From NCBI RefSeq assembly GCF_013204795.1, contig NZ_JABMKW010000020.1, positions 682,001-746,000 on the forward strand: 64,000 bases of DNA, in the 5' to 3' direction. The translations under genes were made by a program, and so were the position numbers. Shown piece by piece: positions 17,493 to 26,427 of this stretch; positions within the stretch are counted from its first letter, which is position 1, and each line of letters begins with the position of its first letter. Below the pieces are notes generated by a model, which was not told the origin of the DNA, searched no databases, and saw nothing but the letters and a program-made list of their open reading frames with translations. The DNA is from Pedobacter panaciterrae (GTDB lineage: Bacteria; Bacteroidota; Bacteroidia; Sphingobacteriales; Sphingobacteriaceae).

Positions 17493-20216
17493 ATGAAAAC
17501 TTCTTTTGCATTGTTAATTTCTGGTATTGCGATCAGTTTACTGCCGCCATTAACCAGAACAAAAAAACCAGATACTTTGCTGCTAAATGACCTTAAGCAG
17601 AGTAAGTTCAAATCAAAACTTAGAATTGATACCCCCGACCAGAACAGGTTTGTTAAAGTAAGCCTGCTTAAGGGGCAACTTACTGAGCCTACTGAATTGG
17701 CAGTATTGCCTAACTATGACATTTTAGTGTCGCAGCGCCGTGGTGAGATCATGCTATTTAAGAACAGCACAAAAACACTTAAAGAAGCCGGTAAACTTGA
17801 GGTATATTCTAAAACATTAAATACACCTGATGTTAATGCTGAAGAAGGATTATTAGGTATAGCACTTGACCCTAACTTTGCAAAGAACCAATACGTGTAT
17901 GCTTTTTATAGTCCGGTAAAGCCTTCGGTGAACAGGTTATCGCGCTTTAAATTGGTTAACGATAAAATAAGCACCGCTTCTGAAAAGATTATCCTTGAGT
18001 TTTACTCGCAACGCGAAATCTGCTGCCACACTGGTGGATCCATTGCTTTTGGACCTGGTGGCTTACTATATGTATCAACAGGTGATAACTCCACTCCTTT
18101 TGATGCGCCAAAATCTAAATACGTAAACAACGGTTATGCACCGTTAGACAACCGTCAGGGTTTTCAGCAGTATGATGCCAGAAGATCTGCAGGTAACACC
18201 AATGATTTAAGAGGTAAAGTACTTAGAATTAAAATTAAAGAGGATGGTACTTACGATATCCCTGATGGTAACTTGTTCCCTAAAGGTCAGGAAAAAACCA
18301 AACCTGAGATCTTCGTAATGGGAAACAGAAATCCTTATAGAATATCGGTAGATCAGAAAACAGGCTTTTTATATTGGGGCGAGGTTGGACCTGATGCCTC
18401 TAATGATGACGCTTTAAGAGGGCCTAGAGGCTATGATGAGGTAAACCAGGCTCGTAAAGCAGGGTTCTTTGGATGGCCTTTATTTATAGGTAATAACTAT
18501 CCTTATAAAGCTTATGATTATACAGACGGTAAAAACGGAGAAGCATTTGACCCTAAAGCTGGTTTAAATAATTCACCAAACAATACTGGTTTATCTACCC
18601 TTCCTCCTGCTCAACCGGCTTTTATATGGTATCCTTACGGAGAATCTAAAGAGTTCCCTCAGGTTGGTGCCGGTGGCCGTACAGCAATGGCTGGTCCGGT
18701 TTATTATTCAAGACCAGGTGCCTCGCCATATCCTTCTTATTATGATGGTAAATTGATTATCTATGAATGGATCCGTGGATGGGTAAAAGCTGTTACTATG
18801 TCGCCAGAAGGAGATTATTTAAGCATGGAGCCAATGTTAGGTGAAATTTCTTTAGCTGCTCCTATTGATATGGAACTTGGCCCTGATAATAAATTATATA
18901 TTCTTGAATATGGTAAAGGATGGTTTACAAAAAATCCTGACGCTGGTATTGTAAGAATTGATTATATGGCAGGTAACAGACCTCCTATTGTAAAGAATCT
19001 TGAAATTGAGAAAACGAGCGGTTTATTACCATATAAGCTTGTAGCAAAGGTAGATGCAACGGATCCTGATGGTGATGCGCTAACTTATGTTTGGAACTTA
19101 GGAAAGGGTATTAAAAAAACTACTACCTCTCCAGAACTACAATATACATTTGCAAAAGCAGGTGAATATGCAATTAGCGTTCAGGTAATTGATAAAGATA
19201 AAGCGTCTTCAAAAAGTAACACTGTAATAGTATATGCAGGGAACGAAGAACCTAAAGTTGATATCACTTTAACCGGAAACAAGAGCTTTTATTTCCCGGG
19301 TAAACCAATCAATTATCAGGTATCGGTTTCGGACAAAGGCGCGGCTGTAAATAAAAGCAGAATCTATGTATCAAATACTTATACTGAAGGATTGGATATG
19401 GCTGGAGCTAAATTAGGCCATCAGCAGGCTGCACAGTCGCTTCTTGGTAAGGCAATAATGCTAAAAGCAGATTGCAGTACCTGCCATAAAATCTCTACAA
19501 AATCAATTGGCCCGGCATTTACTGCGGTGTCTTCTAAATATCAGACAAAAACCAAAGCGGCAGATTACCTTACTTCTAAAGTAATTAATGGTAGTAAAGG
19601 TGTTTGGGGCGAAGTTCCAATGCCTGCCCACCCTACCATGAAGGCTTCTGATGTTAAGGAAATTGCAGAATGGATTTTGACTTTAAGCGCTAAGTCGACA
19701 ACTGGTCCTTCTTTACCTGCAACAGGTAAGATCGTTCCTCCGACAGAAACCAATAAAGATAAATCTGTTTTAAATCTTAAAGCGACTTACTCTGATTTAG
19801 GTGCTGCCGGTTTGAAACCTTTAGCGAATACTAAAGTGATTAATTTAAGAAGCAATGTTATATATGCTAATGATATTAAGGATATATCAGATTTCGGACG
19901 CAAAGATGCTGATGGAGTTCAATCGTTGATATTCCCTGAAAAAACTGGCTGGGTTAAGTTAAAAGGTATCGACTTGACTAATGTTGCCGCGTTTAATTTT
20001 GGATTGGCTAACGCAGATGCTGATTACAGTGTTGAGATCAGATTGGGCGGTAAAGATGGTGAAGTAATTGGAAAACAAGGCTCTGCTTCGACAGGTGTAT
20101 CTATAAGCCCTGTAACAGATGGTAAATTCCATGATGTTTATATAGTGGTTAAGGCTGCTCGTGAAGATGTAAAAGACAGACCTCTTTTAAAATCGATAAC
20201 CGTGAAGCCTATTTAA
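17493..20216 (+). CDS. PQQ-type sugar dehydrogenase-like propeller with PKD and cytochrome c domains
   Basis: A 907-residue exported multidomain protein. In order: a hydrophobic signal (5-20); a soluble glucose/sorbosone dehydrogenase-type propeller (about 50-495, with CCHTGGSIAFGPGGLLYVSTGDN, GNRNPYRISVD and a metal-site-like GEVGPD); a PKD domain (about 500-590, DATDPDGDALTYVWNLG); a class I cytochrome c with CSTCH at 661-665; and a C-terminal carbohydrate-binding-like beta domain (about 755-907). The architecture suggests a secreted sugar dehydrogenase that binds polysaccharide and hands electrons to its own heme. Cofactor and substrate are not proven. The gene ends at a palindromic repeat and terminator. 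Confidence 0.83.
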   Translation: MKTSFALLISGIAISLLPPLTRTKKPDTLLLNDLKQSKFKSKLRIDTPDQNRFVKVSLLKGQLTEPTELAVLPNYDILVSQRRGEIMLFKNSTKTLKEAGKLEVYSKTLNTPDVNAEEGLLGIALDPNFAKNQYVYAFYSPVKPSVNRLSRFKLVNDKISTASEKIILEFYSQREICCHTGGSIAFGPGGLLYVSTGDNSTPFDAPKSKYVNNGYAPLDNRQGFQQYDARRSAGNTNDLRGKVLRIKIKEDGTYDIPDGNLFPKGQEKTKPEIFVMGNRNPYRISVDQKTGFLYWGEVGPDASNDDALRGPRGYDEVNQARKAGFFGWPLFIGNNYPYKAYDYTDGKNGEAFDPKAGLNNSPNNTGLSTLPPAQPAFIWYPYGESKEFPQVGAGGRTAMAGPVYYSRPGASPYPSYYDGKLIIYEWIRGWVKAVTMSPEGDYLSMEPMLGEISLAAPIDMELGPDNKLYILEYGKGWFTKNPDAGIVRIDYMAGNRPPIVKNLEIEKTSGLLPYKLVAKVDATDPDGDALTYVWNLGKGIKKTTTSPELQYTFAKAGEYAISVQVIDKDKASSKSNTVIVYAGNEEPKVDITLTGNKSFYFPGKPINYQVSVSDKGAAVNKSRIYVSNTYTEGLDMAGAKLGHQQAAQSLLGKAIMLKADCSTCHKISTKSIGPAFTAVSSKYQTKTKAADYLTSKVINGSKGVWGEVPMPAHPTMKASDVKEIAEWILTLSAKSTTGPSLPATGKIVPPTETNKDKSVLNLKATYSDLGAAGLKPLANTKVINLRSNVIYANDIKDISDFGRKDADGVQSLIFPEKTGWVKLKGIDLTNVAAFNFGLANADADYSVEIRLGGKDGEVIGKQGSASTGVSISPVTDGKFHDVYIVVKAAREDVKDRPLLKSITVKPI

Positions 20217-20239
20217 AGCGATAATTTTTAAAGCGATCT

Positions 20240-20327
20240 TCATCTCGAACGAAGAGAGAGATCTCTTGATCAAATAGCTGCAAAGCAAATTGGAATAACC
20301 AAGAGATCTCTCCTGGCATCGAGATGA
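20240..20327. repeat. Interrupted palindromic REP-like element
   Basis: Outer arms TCATCTCGA (20240-20248) and TCGAGATGA (20319-20327) and inner arms GAGAGATCTCTTG (20256-20268) and CAAGAGATCTCTC (20300-20312) are exact reverse complements around a 31-base centre. It shares the outer TCATCTCGA and the GAGAGATCTCTC core with the compact palindrome at 11686-11731, so the two belong to one repeat family, both placed directly after a coding region. Confidence 0.85.
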
Positions 20328-20340
20328 CGTTGCAAAGAAA

Positions 20341-20373
20341 AAAAGGCTGTATCATAATATGATACAGCCTTTT
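20341..20373 (+). terminator. Intrinsic terminator of the 907-residue propeller gene
   Basis: A perfect 15-base stem, AAAAGGCTGTATCAT (20341-20355) with ATGATACAGCCTTTT (20359-20373), has a 3-base loop and continues into a T run. The A run on the left would also allow function in the other direction. Confidence 0.9.
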
Positions 20374-20443
20374 TTTCTTTAGTATTCATTTCTTACCTAC
20401 CTCTATTATTAAAATCTTCACTATTCTGCTATCTAAATAAAAT

Positions 20444-20463
20444 TAAAGCAATCGATTGCTTTA
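20444..20463. promoter_or_regulatory. Perfect 20-base operator-like palindrome
   Basis: TAAAGCAATCGATTGCTTTA is a perfect palindrome centred on CG, the layout of LacI-family operators. It covers the -33 TTG of the candidate promoter at 20456-20485, a position expected for repression. One-mismatch and weaker relatives lie at 17406-17417 and about 7776-7789. No LacI-type regulator is encoded in the window. Confidence 0.6.
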
Positions 20464-20485
20464 TTAGATCTTTTTTATAAATTCG
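20456..20485 (+). promoter_or_regulatory. Promoter of the 1031-residue propeller-cytochrome gene
   Basis: TTG (20456-20458), a spacer of exactly 19 bases and TAAATTCG (20478-20485) fit the Bacteroidota TTG-N19-TAnnTTTG promoter with one mismatch. It lies 76 bases upstream of the start codon at 20562, with the -33 box inside the palindrome. Confidence 0.55.
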
Positions 20486-20561
20486 CTTACCAAATATGCT
20501 GCGATCTATCTAAATAAGTTAATTCATATTTGAAAAATAAATCGCTTTAAACCGTAAAAGA

Positions 20562-23500
20562 ATGGCCATTAATTTTACCAGAACCTCACTGTTCGCTACC
20601 AAGATTATTTTTGTTCTATTTCAACCTGTATTGCTTTTAAAAACATGTACTCCTGCTGTTAGTGAGCAGAGATCAGGATTAAAGGTGCAAATTGATTCTC
20701 CTTTAACAGAATCAGCAAAACACCTGCCCGGCAATAGTCTGGCCGGACTGCGTACATTTCCAGGCTTGCATGTTCAAACCATGGCAACTGAGCCTACATT
20801 AATAAACCCAACTAATATTGATGTAGATGAAAAAGGTCGGGTTTGGGTTACTGAAGCCTATAATTACAGGTTTGAGATCAACAATAATAAGCCCAAACCA
20901 GAAGGCGACAGGATCTTAATATTAGAGGATAAGGATGGCGACGGGCATCTGGAAACAAGCAAAACTTTTTATCAGGGTGCTGAAATTAATGCACCATTAG
21001 GTATATGTGTACTGGGGAACAGGGTTATTGTTTCGCAAAGCCCTTATGTGTGGGTTTTTTATGATGATGATGGTGATGATAAGGCAGATCGCAAAGAAAT
21101 CCTGTTTCAGGGAATTGGCGGCGAGCAGCATGATCATGGCATCCATACTTTTACTTTTGGTCCGGATGGAAAGCTATATTTCAATTTTGGAAATATGGGG
21201 CAAACGCTAAAGGATAAAAACAACAAGACAGTGCTTGACCAGGATGGTGACGAAATTGGTCCTAAAAAATATAAAGAAGGCATGGTATTTAGATGCGACC
21301 CGGATGGATCTAACGTGGAGGTTATTGGACACAATTTTAGAAATCCTTTTGAGGTTGCAGTTGATAGTTACGGCACGGTGTGGCAAAGTGATAATGACGA
21401 TGATGGCAATAAAGGTGTTCGGATAAACTATGTAATGGAGCATGGTAATTTTGGTTTTAAGGATGAAATGACGGGCGCATATTGGCCTTCAGAACGTATT
21501 AATATGGAAGACTCTATTCCGCTACGTCACTGGCACTTAAATGACCCAGGTGTGGTTCCAAACCTTTTGCAAACAGGCTCAGGATCTCCTACTGGAATAC
21601 TAATTTACGAAGGTTCATTATTACCAACTCAGTTTCATAACCAAATGATTCATTCGGAACCCGGACATAATGTTGTAAGATCATATCCCGTAAAGAAAAA
21701 CGGAGCTGGTTATTCAGCAGAGATCATTAATATATTAAGTAATGACAAAGATCAGTGGTTTAGGCCCGCAGATGTTTGTATCGCTCCTGATGGCTCATTA
21801 ATAGTTGCCGACTGGTATGATCCTGGAGTTGGCGGCCACAGAGTTGGTGACCTTGAACGCGGACGCATTTATAGGGTTGCTCCTTCGGCCCTGGCATCAA
21901 AGTATGTTGTTCCTAAATTTAATTTCGACACGCCTAAAGGCGCCATTGAGGCGTTACAGAATCCGAATTTAGCAGTCCGCAGACATGCTTATCTGGCCTT
22001 GGTTGCAATGGATAGAAAAGCCATCCCGGCACTAAATAAATTATGGCACTCAACAGCCAATCAGCGGATGAGGGCCAGGGCATTATGGATTTTATCTAAA
22101 TCATCTGATTCAAAGAAATATTTAGACGAGGCCATTAATGATAAAAACCCAGACATCCGTATTACTGCTTTAAGAGCCGTTAGACAAACGAAATTAAATC
22201 CAATTGATTATGTAAGGCAATTGGTCAATGAAACCAATGCGGAGGTTTTAAGGGAGTGTGCGATAACCCTTAGACATAACAAGGCAGCCGAAGCAGCTGA
22301 ACTATGGGCTAAGCTGGCAACGAAACACAACGGAACGGATAGGTGGTATCTGGAAGCCTTAGGTATTGGTGCAGATAAGCAATGGGATACTTATTTAGCA
22401 GCATATTTAAAAGAAACAAAAGATCCATTATCGAGCGCAGGAGGAAAAGATATCATCTGGCGATCGAGAACGGCATTAGCCCTACCCTTTCTTGAAAAAT
22501 TAGCTTCCGATCAAAGTACCCCTTTAGATAAAAGACTCAGGTATTTCCGTGCGTTTGACTTTATTGCTGCACCTGAAAAAACTAAGACTTTACTGTCGAT
22601 GCTTGATAAAAACACCAATCTGCCAACGTCTTCCATTATACTTAGCTTAATGGATGCTAAAGAGGTAGCAAATTCCCCTTCATCATTAAATGCCTTAAAG
22701 AAAGTACTCGATTCAAAATCGGGAACCTCAGAATATGTTAATTTGATAGCGAGATATCAAATTAAAACGGAAGGTGCTAAATTATTAGAGATGGTAATTG
22801 CCAATGGAAATAATTCTGTTGGTGTTGATGCGGCAAGACTTTTAATTGAATTTAAAGATACTGAGCGTATTAAAGATGTAATTAGAAATAAAGACGTTAA
22901 TAAAATCACACCTATTTTTGAAGCACTTGGTGCTGTTGGGAATAAAGAATCTATAGCTATACTTTCTGGTGCGTTAGCAAGCACATCTAATGATAAATCG
23001 ATGCGCCAAAAAGCTGTTGAAATGTTGGGCAAAAGCCGGATTGGAGAAACTAAAGTCTTGGAAATGCTAAAAACAAAGGCATTGCCTACAGATTTAATTC
23101 CGTTTGCGGTAAAAGGTGTAAGTGGATCTGGTGTTAAAGGATTGTATGACGAAGCAAAAACCTATTTACCGGGTTCTAATGCTGATGAAGCAAAAAAAGG
23201 AACAATGGTTAGTTTTAATGAGATCATTGCTTTTAAAGGAAATGCATTAAAGGGAAAAGCTGTTTTTAACAAAGCGTGTTTCATATGTCACAAAGCGAAT
23301 GGACAAGGATTAGATTTTGGGCCAAACTTGTCTGAAATTGGCGCTAAGCTACCAAAAGAGGGTCTTTTTGATGCTATTGTAAGGCCATCTGCAGGTGTGA
23401 GTTTTGGTTATGAAACTTCTCAACTGGACATGAAAGATGGTTCTAGTCTTGTTGGTATTGTATCTAGCAGAACCGAATCTGATATTCAATTGAAGTACCC

Positions 23501-23657
23501 TGGTGGAGCTAGTCAGAAATTAAAATCAGCTAATGTGAGTTCCATAAAAGAGGTTCCAGGTTCAATGATGCCCGATGGACTGCATGAAAGCATGACAAAA
23601 CAAGAATTCTCTGATTTGCTTGAATATCTTTCGACGTTAAAGAAAAAAGAGCAATAG
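20562..23657 (+). CDS. PVC-type membrane-bound dehydrogenase with HEAT repeats and cytochrome c
   Basis: A 1031-residue exported protein of the large family first noted in Planctomycetes and Verrucomicrobia. Residues about 60-440 form a beta-propeller dehydrogenase-like domain (NIDVDEKGRVWVTEAYNYR; FRPADVCIAPDGSLIVADWYDPGVGGH). Residues about 455-880 are helical HEAT-type repeats (AVRRHAYLALVAM; DIRITALRAVRQ), and a C-terminal heme domain has CFICH at residues 906-910. The start has a hydrophobic segment (8-28) with a Cys at 29, so a lipoprotein anchor is possible but the lipobox is weak. It probably oxidises a carbohydrate in the cell envelope. The stop codon abuts the convergent stop at 23658 with no terminator. 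Confidence 0.83.
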   Translation: MAINFTRTSLFATKIIFVLFQPVLLLKTCTPAVSEQRSGLKVQIDSPLTESAKHLPGNSLAGLRTFPGLHVQTMATEPTLINPTNIDVDEKGRVWVTEAYNYRFEINNNKPKPEGDRILILEDKDGDGHLETSKTFYQGAEINAPLGICVLGNRVIVSQSPYVWVFYDDDGDDKADRKEILFQGIGGEQHDHGIHTFTFGPDGKLYFNFGNMGQTLKDKNNKTVLDQDGDEIGPKKYKEGMVFRCDPDGSNVEVIGHNFRNPFEVAVDSYGTVWQSDNDDDGNKGVRINYVMEHGNFGFKDEMTGAYWPSERINMEDSIPLRHWHLNDPGVVPNLLQTGSGSPTGILIYEGSLLPTQFHNQMIHSEPGHNVVRSYPVKKNGAGYSAEIINILSNDKDQWFRPADVCIAPDGSLIVADWYDPGVGGHRVGDLERGRIYRVAPSALASKYVVPKFNFDTPKGAIEALQNPNLAVRRHAYLALVAMDRKAIPALNKLWHSTANQRMRARALWILSKSSDSKKYLDEAINDKNPDIRITALRAVRQTKLNPIDYVRQLVNETNAEVLRECAITLRHNKAAEAAELWAKLATKHNGTDRWYLEALGIGADKQWDTYLAAYLKETKDPLSSAGGKDIIWRSRTALALPFLEKLASDQSTPLDKRLRYFRAFDFIAAPEKTKTLLSMLDKNTNLPTSSIILSLMDAKEVANSPSSLNALKKVLDSKSGTSEYVNLIARYQIKTEGAKLLEMVIANGNNSVGVDAARLLIEFKDTERIKDVIRNKDVNKITPIFEALGAVGNKESIAILSGALASTSNDKSMRQKAVEMLGKSRIGETKVLEMLKTKALPTDLIPFAVKGVSGSGVKGLYDEAKTYLPGSNADEAKKGTMVSFNEIIAFKGNALKGKAVFNKACFICHKANGQGLDFGPNLSEIGAKLPKEGLFDAIVRPSAGVSFGYETSQLDMKDGSSLVGIVSSRTESDIQLKYPGGASQKLKSANVSSIKEVPGSMMPDGLHESMTKQEFSDLLEYLSTLKKKEQ

Positions 23658-24419
23658 CTATTCTTTGGACTTTTTACCGCCAACATTTATAACAGCGCCA
23701 ATGGTAAATATCGAATTACCGGCGCTCATAAACTTACGGCTGTTGAGTCCAAAGTTACCGCTTGATGTATACTGCAATTGTACGGCATCACTCAAACGCA
23801 TTCTGGTAAAGAAAATTGGCTCTAAAAAAGTATTGCCTTCTCTGACCTGGCCTATTGAATTGCGCATAAATGTTTTCATTTGTACACTGCTGATACGTAA
23901 TGCTGTTCCGTAATTTATAGGAAAATCGGTACCGAATAAGCGCAGATTATTGCTTTTCTTAGAACTGTAATTTACCTGTATAAATGTTTTGTTGTAGGTG
24001 ATTTCTTCGAGATCAGTATTTGTTAATATGTCATTATCATCAAATGTTCTGAAAGCTCTGTTTGTTTTTCCACCACCATAACCGGCATATATTTCTAGAA
24101 TCCTGTTATTTTCGGGGCCAAAGGTGTTAAAATATCCACCACCAACTTCTACTAATTTGTGTTTAAAATCTTTGCTGTGCTTTTCACTGTTCATATATGC
24201 CCCGCTAAATAGTACACCAAAATGATCTGAAACTGCATACGCACCATTTAAACTTGCATTGCCTCGAAAAGAGATGTGACCGCCACCGCTAAACTCTCCT
24301 TTTTGGCTTAACATTGGTGTATTGGGCACATTTGGCATATAAACAGAAGAACAAGAACTAAAAAAAATCAGGGATAGATATAATAGAAGTTTGTAGTTTT
24401 TAATCATACAGAGAATCAC
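23658..24419 (-). CDS. Predicted outer-membrane lipoprotein of unknown function
   Basis: A 253-residue protein with a lipoprotein signal (LIFFSSCSS, lipidated Cys at about residue 23). The rest alternates short beta-strand-like segments rich in Gly and aromatics and ends in TIGAVINVGG, like an outer-membrane barrel or barrel-associated protein. Translation could start at Met5 (24407), giving a more typical signal length. It lies 31 bases after the GH20 gene on the same strand and may be the last gene of the sialic acid operon. I do not recognise a family. Confidence 0.7.
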   Translation of the reverse strand: MILCMIKNYKLLLYLSLIFFSSCSSVYMPNVPNTPMLSQKGEFSGGGHISFRGNASLNGAYAVSDHFGVLFSGAYMNSEKHSKDFKHKLVEVGGGYFNTFGPENNRILEIYAGYGGGKTNRAFRTFDDNDILTNTDLEEITYNKTFIQVNYSSKKSNNLRLFGTDFPINYGTALRISSVQMKTFMRNSIGQVREGNTFLEPIFFTRMRLSDAVQLQYTSSGNFGLNSRKFMSAGNSIFTIGAVINVGGKKSKE

Positions 24420-24450
24420 CTTTTATGTAATACTGCTGAGACTATCAAAT

Positions 24451-26421
24451 TTAAAGCCAAGGTACAACTGTAAACATCCATTTTTCCGGATTTTGCCAAT
24501 CTTTCCCTTTAAAAGAGCCTACAGGTAATTTAACTAGGATGGTATTCCAGCCTTTTTTTAAATGAACTTTTGTTGGTTCGCGGTATTCATATCCTTCATC
24601 GATAAGAGGCAATTCCAGATTGCCTTTTGCTCCTGCCTGCTTCCATTGTGGTGGTGGAATGAGTTTACCATTTACCAATACCTGGCTTTTTCTGTTGTCC
24701 CAGGTTCCCTCATTGGGTGAGTCTGACGCGTAAGACCTGGAGATGTTGTTAAAACCAATCCAGAAGTTCTGTAATTGATCTTTATCACTCCAAATTTTAG
24801 TGGTAGCATACCAGGTAGTGTTTTCTTCGGGCTTCTCTAGAAGGCCTTTCACTAGAGGACCCCACCAGTGCCTTAGAATAAAAGTACCACCAAAAGCAGT
24901 TAATGCTGCTTTGCTGGTATCAATATCATTTGTCTCTTCAGGATAGAATTGTTTGGTAAGATCACCCTGATTACTGAAAGGCCCGTAGAATTTCCATTTC
25001 AAATGTGCCTGTGGTTGATATGGAAACGGCATTTTTGAGAAGTAGCGATTTTTATGCTTTATTAAACGATGCTCAAATTCTTTGAATACATTAACTTCTT
25101 TGGAACCATCTAAACCTACATAGGTTAACCAATCTGGCTGTCCGCCCCCACGCCAACTCCTTTCGGCAAAAGCCAGCACCGCAGGATATACGGATGTTTG
25201 CATAAATACATCTTCGGGTTTGTTTACCCGTCGGTCTGGCCATACGCAAAGGGTGCCACCCAAAGCTGCATCATTCCCTTTGTCCAGATTGGCAATTTTC
25301 CCCTTAAATATAGACACCACACTTTCCAGAGGATCCATGTGATTAATGTATAAATGGCGCGAGTCTATATATTTTACCTTAGGATTGGCGCTAACCTTTG
25401 TAGCGTCTTCCATCCATAACTGCCTGATGGTGCTTTCTGTAAACTCACCCCCCGGCTCCCATCCTATTACCTTTTTTCCCTGTTTTTCAACTAAGGAAAT
25501 CACTTCTGGCAGAAAATTTTTATTGGTGATCTTTACTTCATCTGCTCCGATGTGCAGGTAGGGAACATCAAAAGTATCGCAAAATTCCTTTAAGATGTTC
25601 TTTACAATAACCAGCCCGCTATCGCTTTGCATATCTGTTTTCATGGCTCTTTTAAATGCCGCGCTATGCCCCGGCATATCTATTTCGGGAACTACTGTAA
25701 TATGACGCGCTTTGCAGTAACTAATCAATTCCTTAAGGTCTTTTTGAGTATAGAACTTGCCTTTATTGCGAAGCATGGTTTCGGGAGCAGTTAGCTGTGG
25801 ATATAGCTTGCTTTCTAACCTCCATGCAATATCTTCTGTAAAATGAAAATGAAATATATTGAACTTATATGCTGCAATAACATCAATTTGCTGCTTAAGC
25901 AAATCCATAGGTTGATAATTCCTGCCTGCATCAATCATATAGCCCCGCCACGAAAAAGAAGGCCAGTCTGTAATGTTGCATGCCTTTACATTTTTGCCAC
26001 TATCAATTAGCTGCTTTAATGTTTGCAGGCCATAAAATAAACCTGCCTTACCTGCGCCGGTGATTGTTATTGCACTGGCAGTGATGTTGAGTTTATATGC
26101 TTCTTCTGAGCTAGAATCTAGTGTGCTAACCTTTCCCAATTCCAAAACAATACTGGGTTTATTTGGGGCAGCACTTTTTTTAATTGGAATTATCAGGCCA
26201 AGTTCCTTCAGTTGCCGCTGTAATAGCTCTGCTTCTTTTTGTAAAGAAGCACTTTCAACAACTATTCCTTTATAATTTTTAAGTGCAATCCACTCCTTTT
26301 TCCATTCAATTTGCTGAGGCATTGGAATTAATGCTGGCTTCTCATTTAAAGGTTTTTCAGCTGTTTGTGCAACTGCATTGATGTTTAAAGCCAGCAAAAA
26401 TATTAGCAATGTTTTAATCAT
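24451..26421 (-). CDS. Exported GH20 beta-N-acetylhexosaminidase
   Basis: A 656-residue secreted glycosidase: signal peptide to residue 19 (NAVAQ), a GH20b N-terminal domain (about 30-150), the GH20 barrel starting FSWRGYMIDAGRNYQP (156-171), and a C-terminal region (about 470-656) likely to be a beta-sandwich. The substrate-assisted catalytic pair Asp294-Glu295 is present in HIGADEVKI. It removes terminal GlcNAc or GalNAc from glycans. In the sialic acid locus it would act on host-type or mucin-like glycans after sialic acid has been removed. It starts 6 bases after the epimerase gene. Confidence 0.92.
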   Translation of the reverse strand: MIKTLLIFLLALNINAVAQTAEKPLNEKPALIPMPQQIEWKKEWIALKNYKGIVVESASLQKEAELLQRQLKELGLIIPIKKSAAPNKPSIVLELGKVSTLDSSSEEAYKLNITASAITITGAGKAGLFYGLQTLKQLIDSGKNVKACNITDWPSFSWRGYMIDAGRNYQPMDLLKQQIDVIAAYKFNIFHFHFTEDIAWRLESKLYPQLTAPETMLRNKGKFYTQKDLKELISYCKARHITVVPEIDMPGHSAAFKRAMKTDMQSDSGLVIVKNILKEFCDTFDVPYLHIGADEVKITNKNFLPEVISLVEKQGKKVIGWEPGGEFTESTIRQLWMEDATKVSANPKVKYIDSRHLYINHMDPLESVVSIFKGKIANLDKGNDAALGGTLCVWPDRRVNKPEDVFMQTSVYPAVLAFAERSWRGGGQPDWLTYVGLDGSKEVNVFKEFEHRLIKHKNRYFSKMPFPYQPQAHLKWKFYGPFSNQGDLTKQFYPEETNDIDTSKAALTAFGGTFILRHWWGPLVKGLLEKPEENTTWYATTKIWSDKDQLQNFWIGFNNISRSYASDSPNEGTWDNRKSQVLVNGKLIPPPQWKQAGAKGNLELPLIDEGYEYREPTKVHLKKGWNTILVKLPVGSFKGKDWQNPEKWMFTVVPWL

Positions 26422-26427
26422 ATTGGT

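Larger units (their letters stand above)
20217..20561. other. Intergenic region with repeat, terminator, palindrome and promoter
   Basis: These 345 bases contain no gene. In order they hold the long interrupted palindrome 20240-20327, a terminator at 20341-20373, a 20-base perfect palindrome at 20444-20463 and a good promoter candidate at 20456-20485. Confidence 0.7.
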
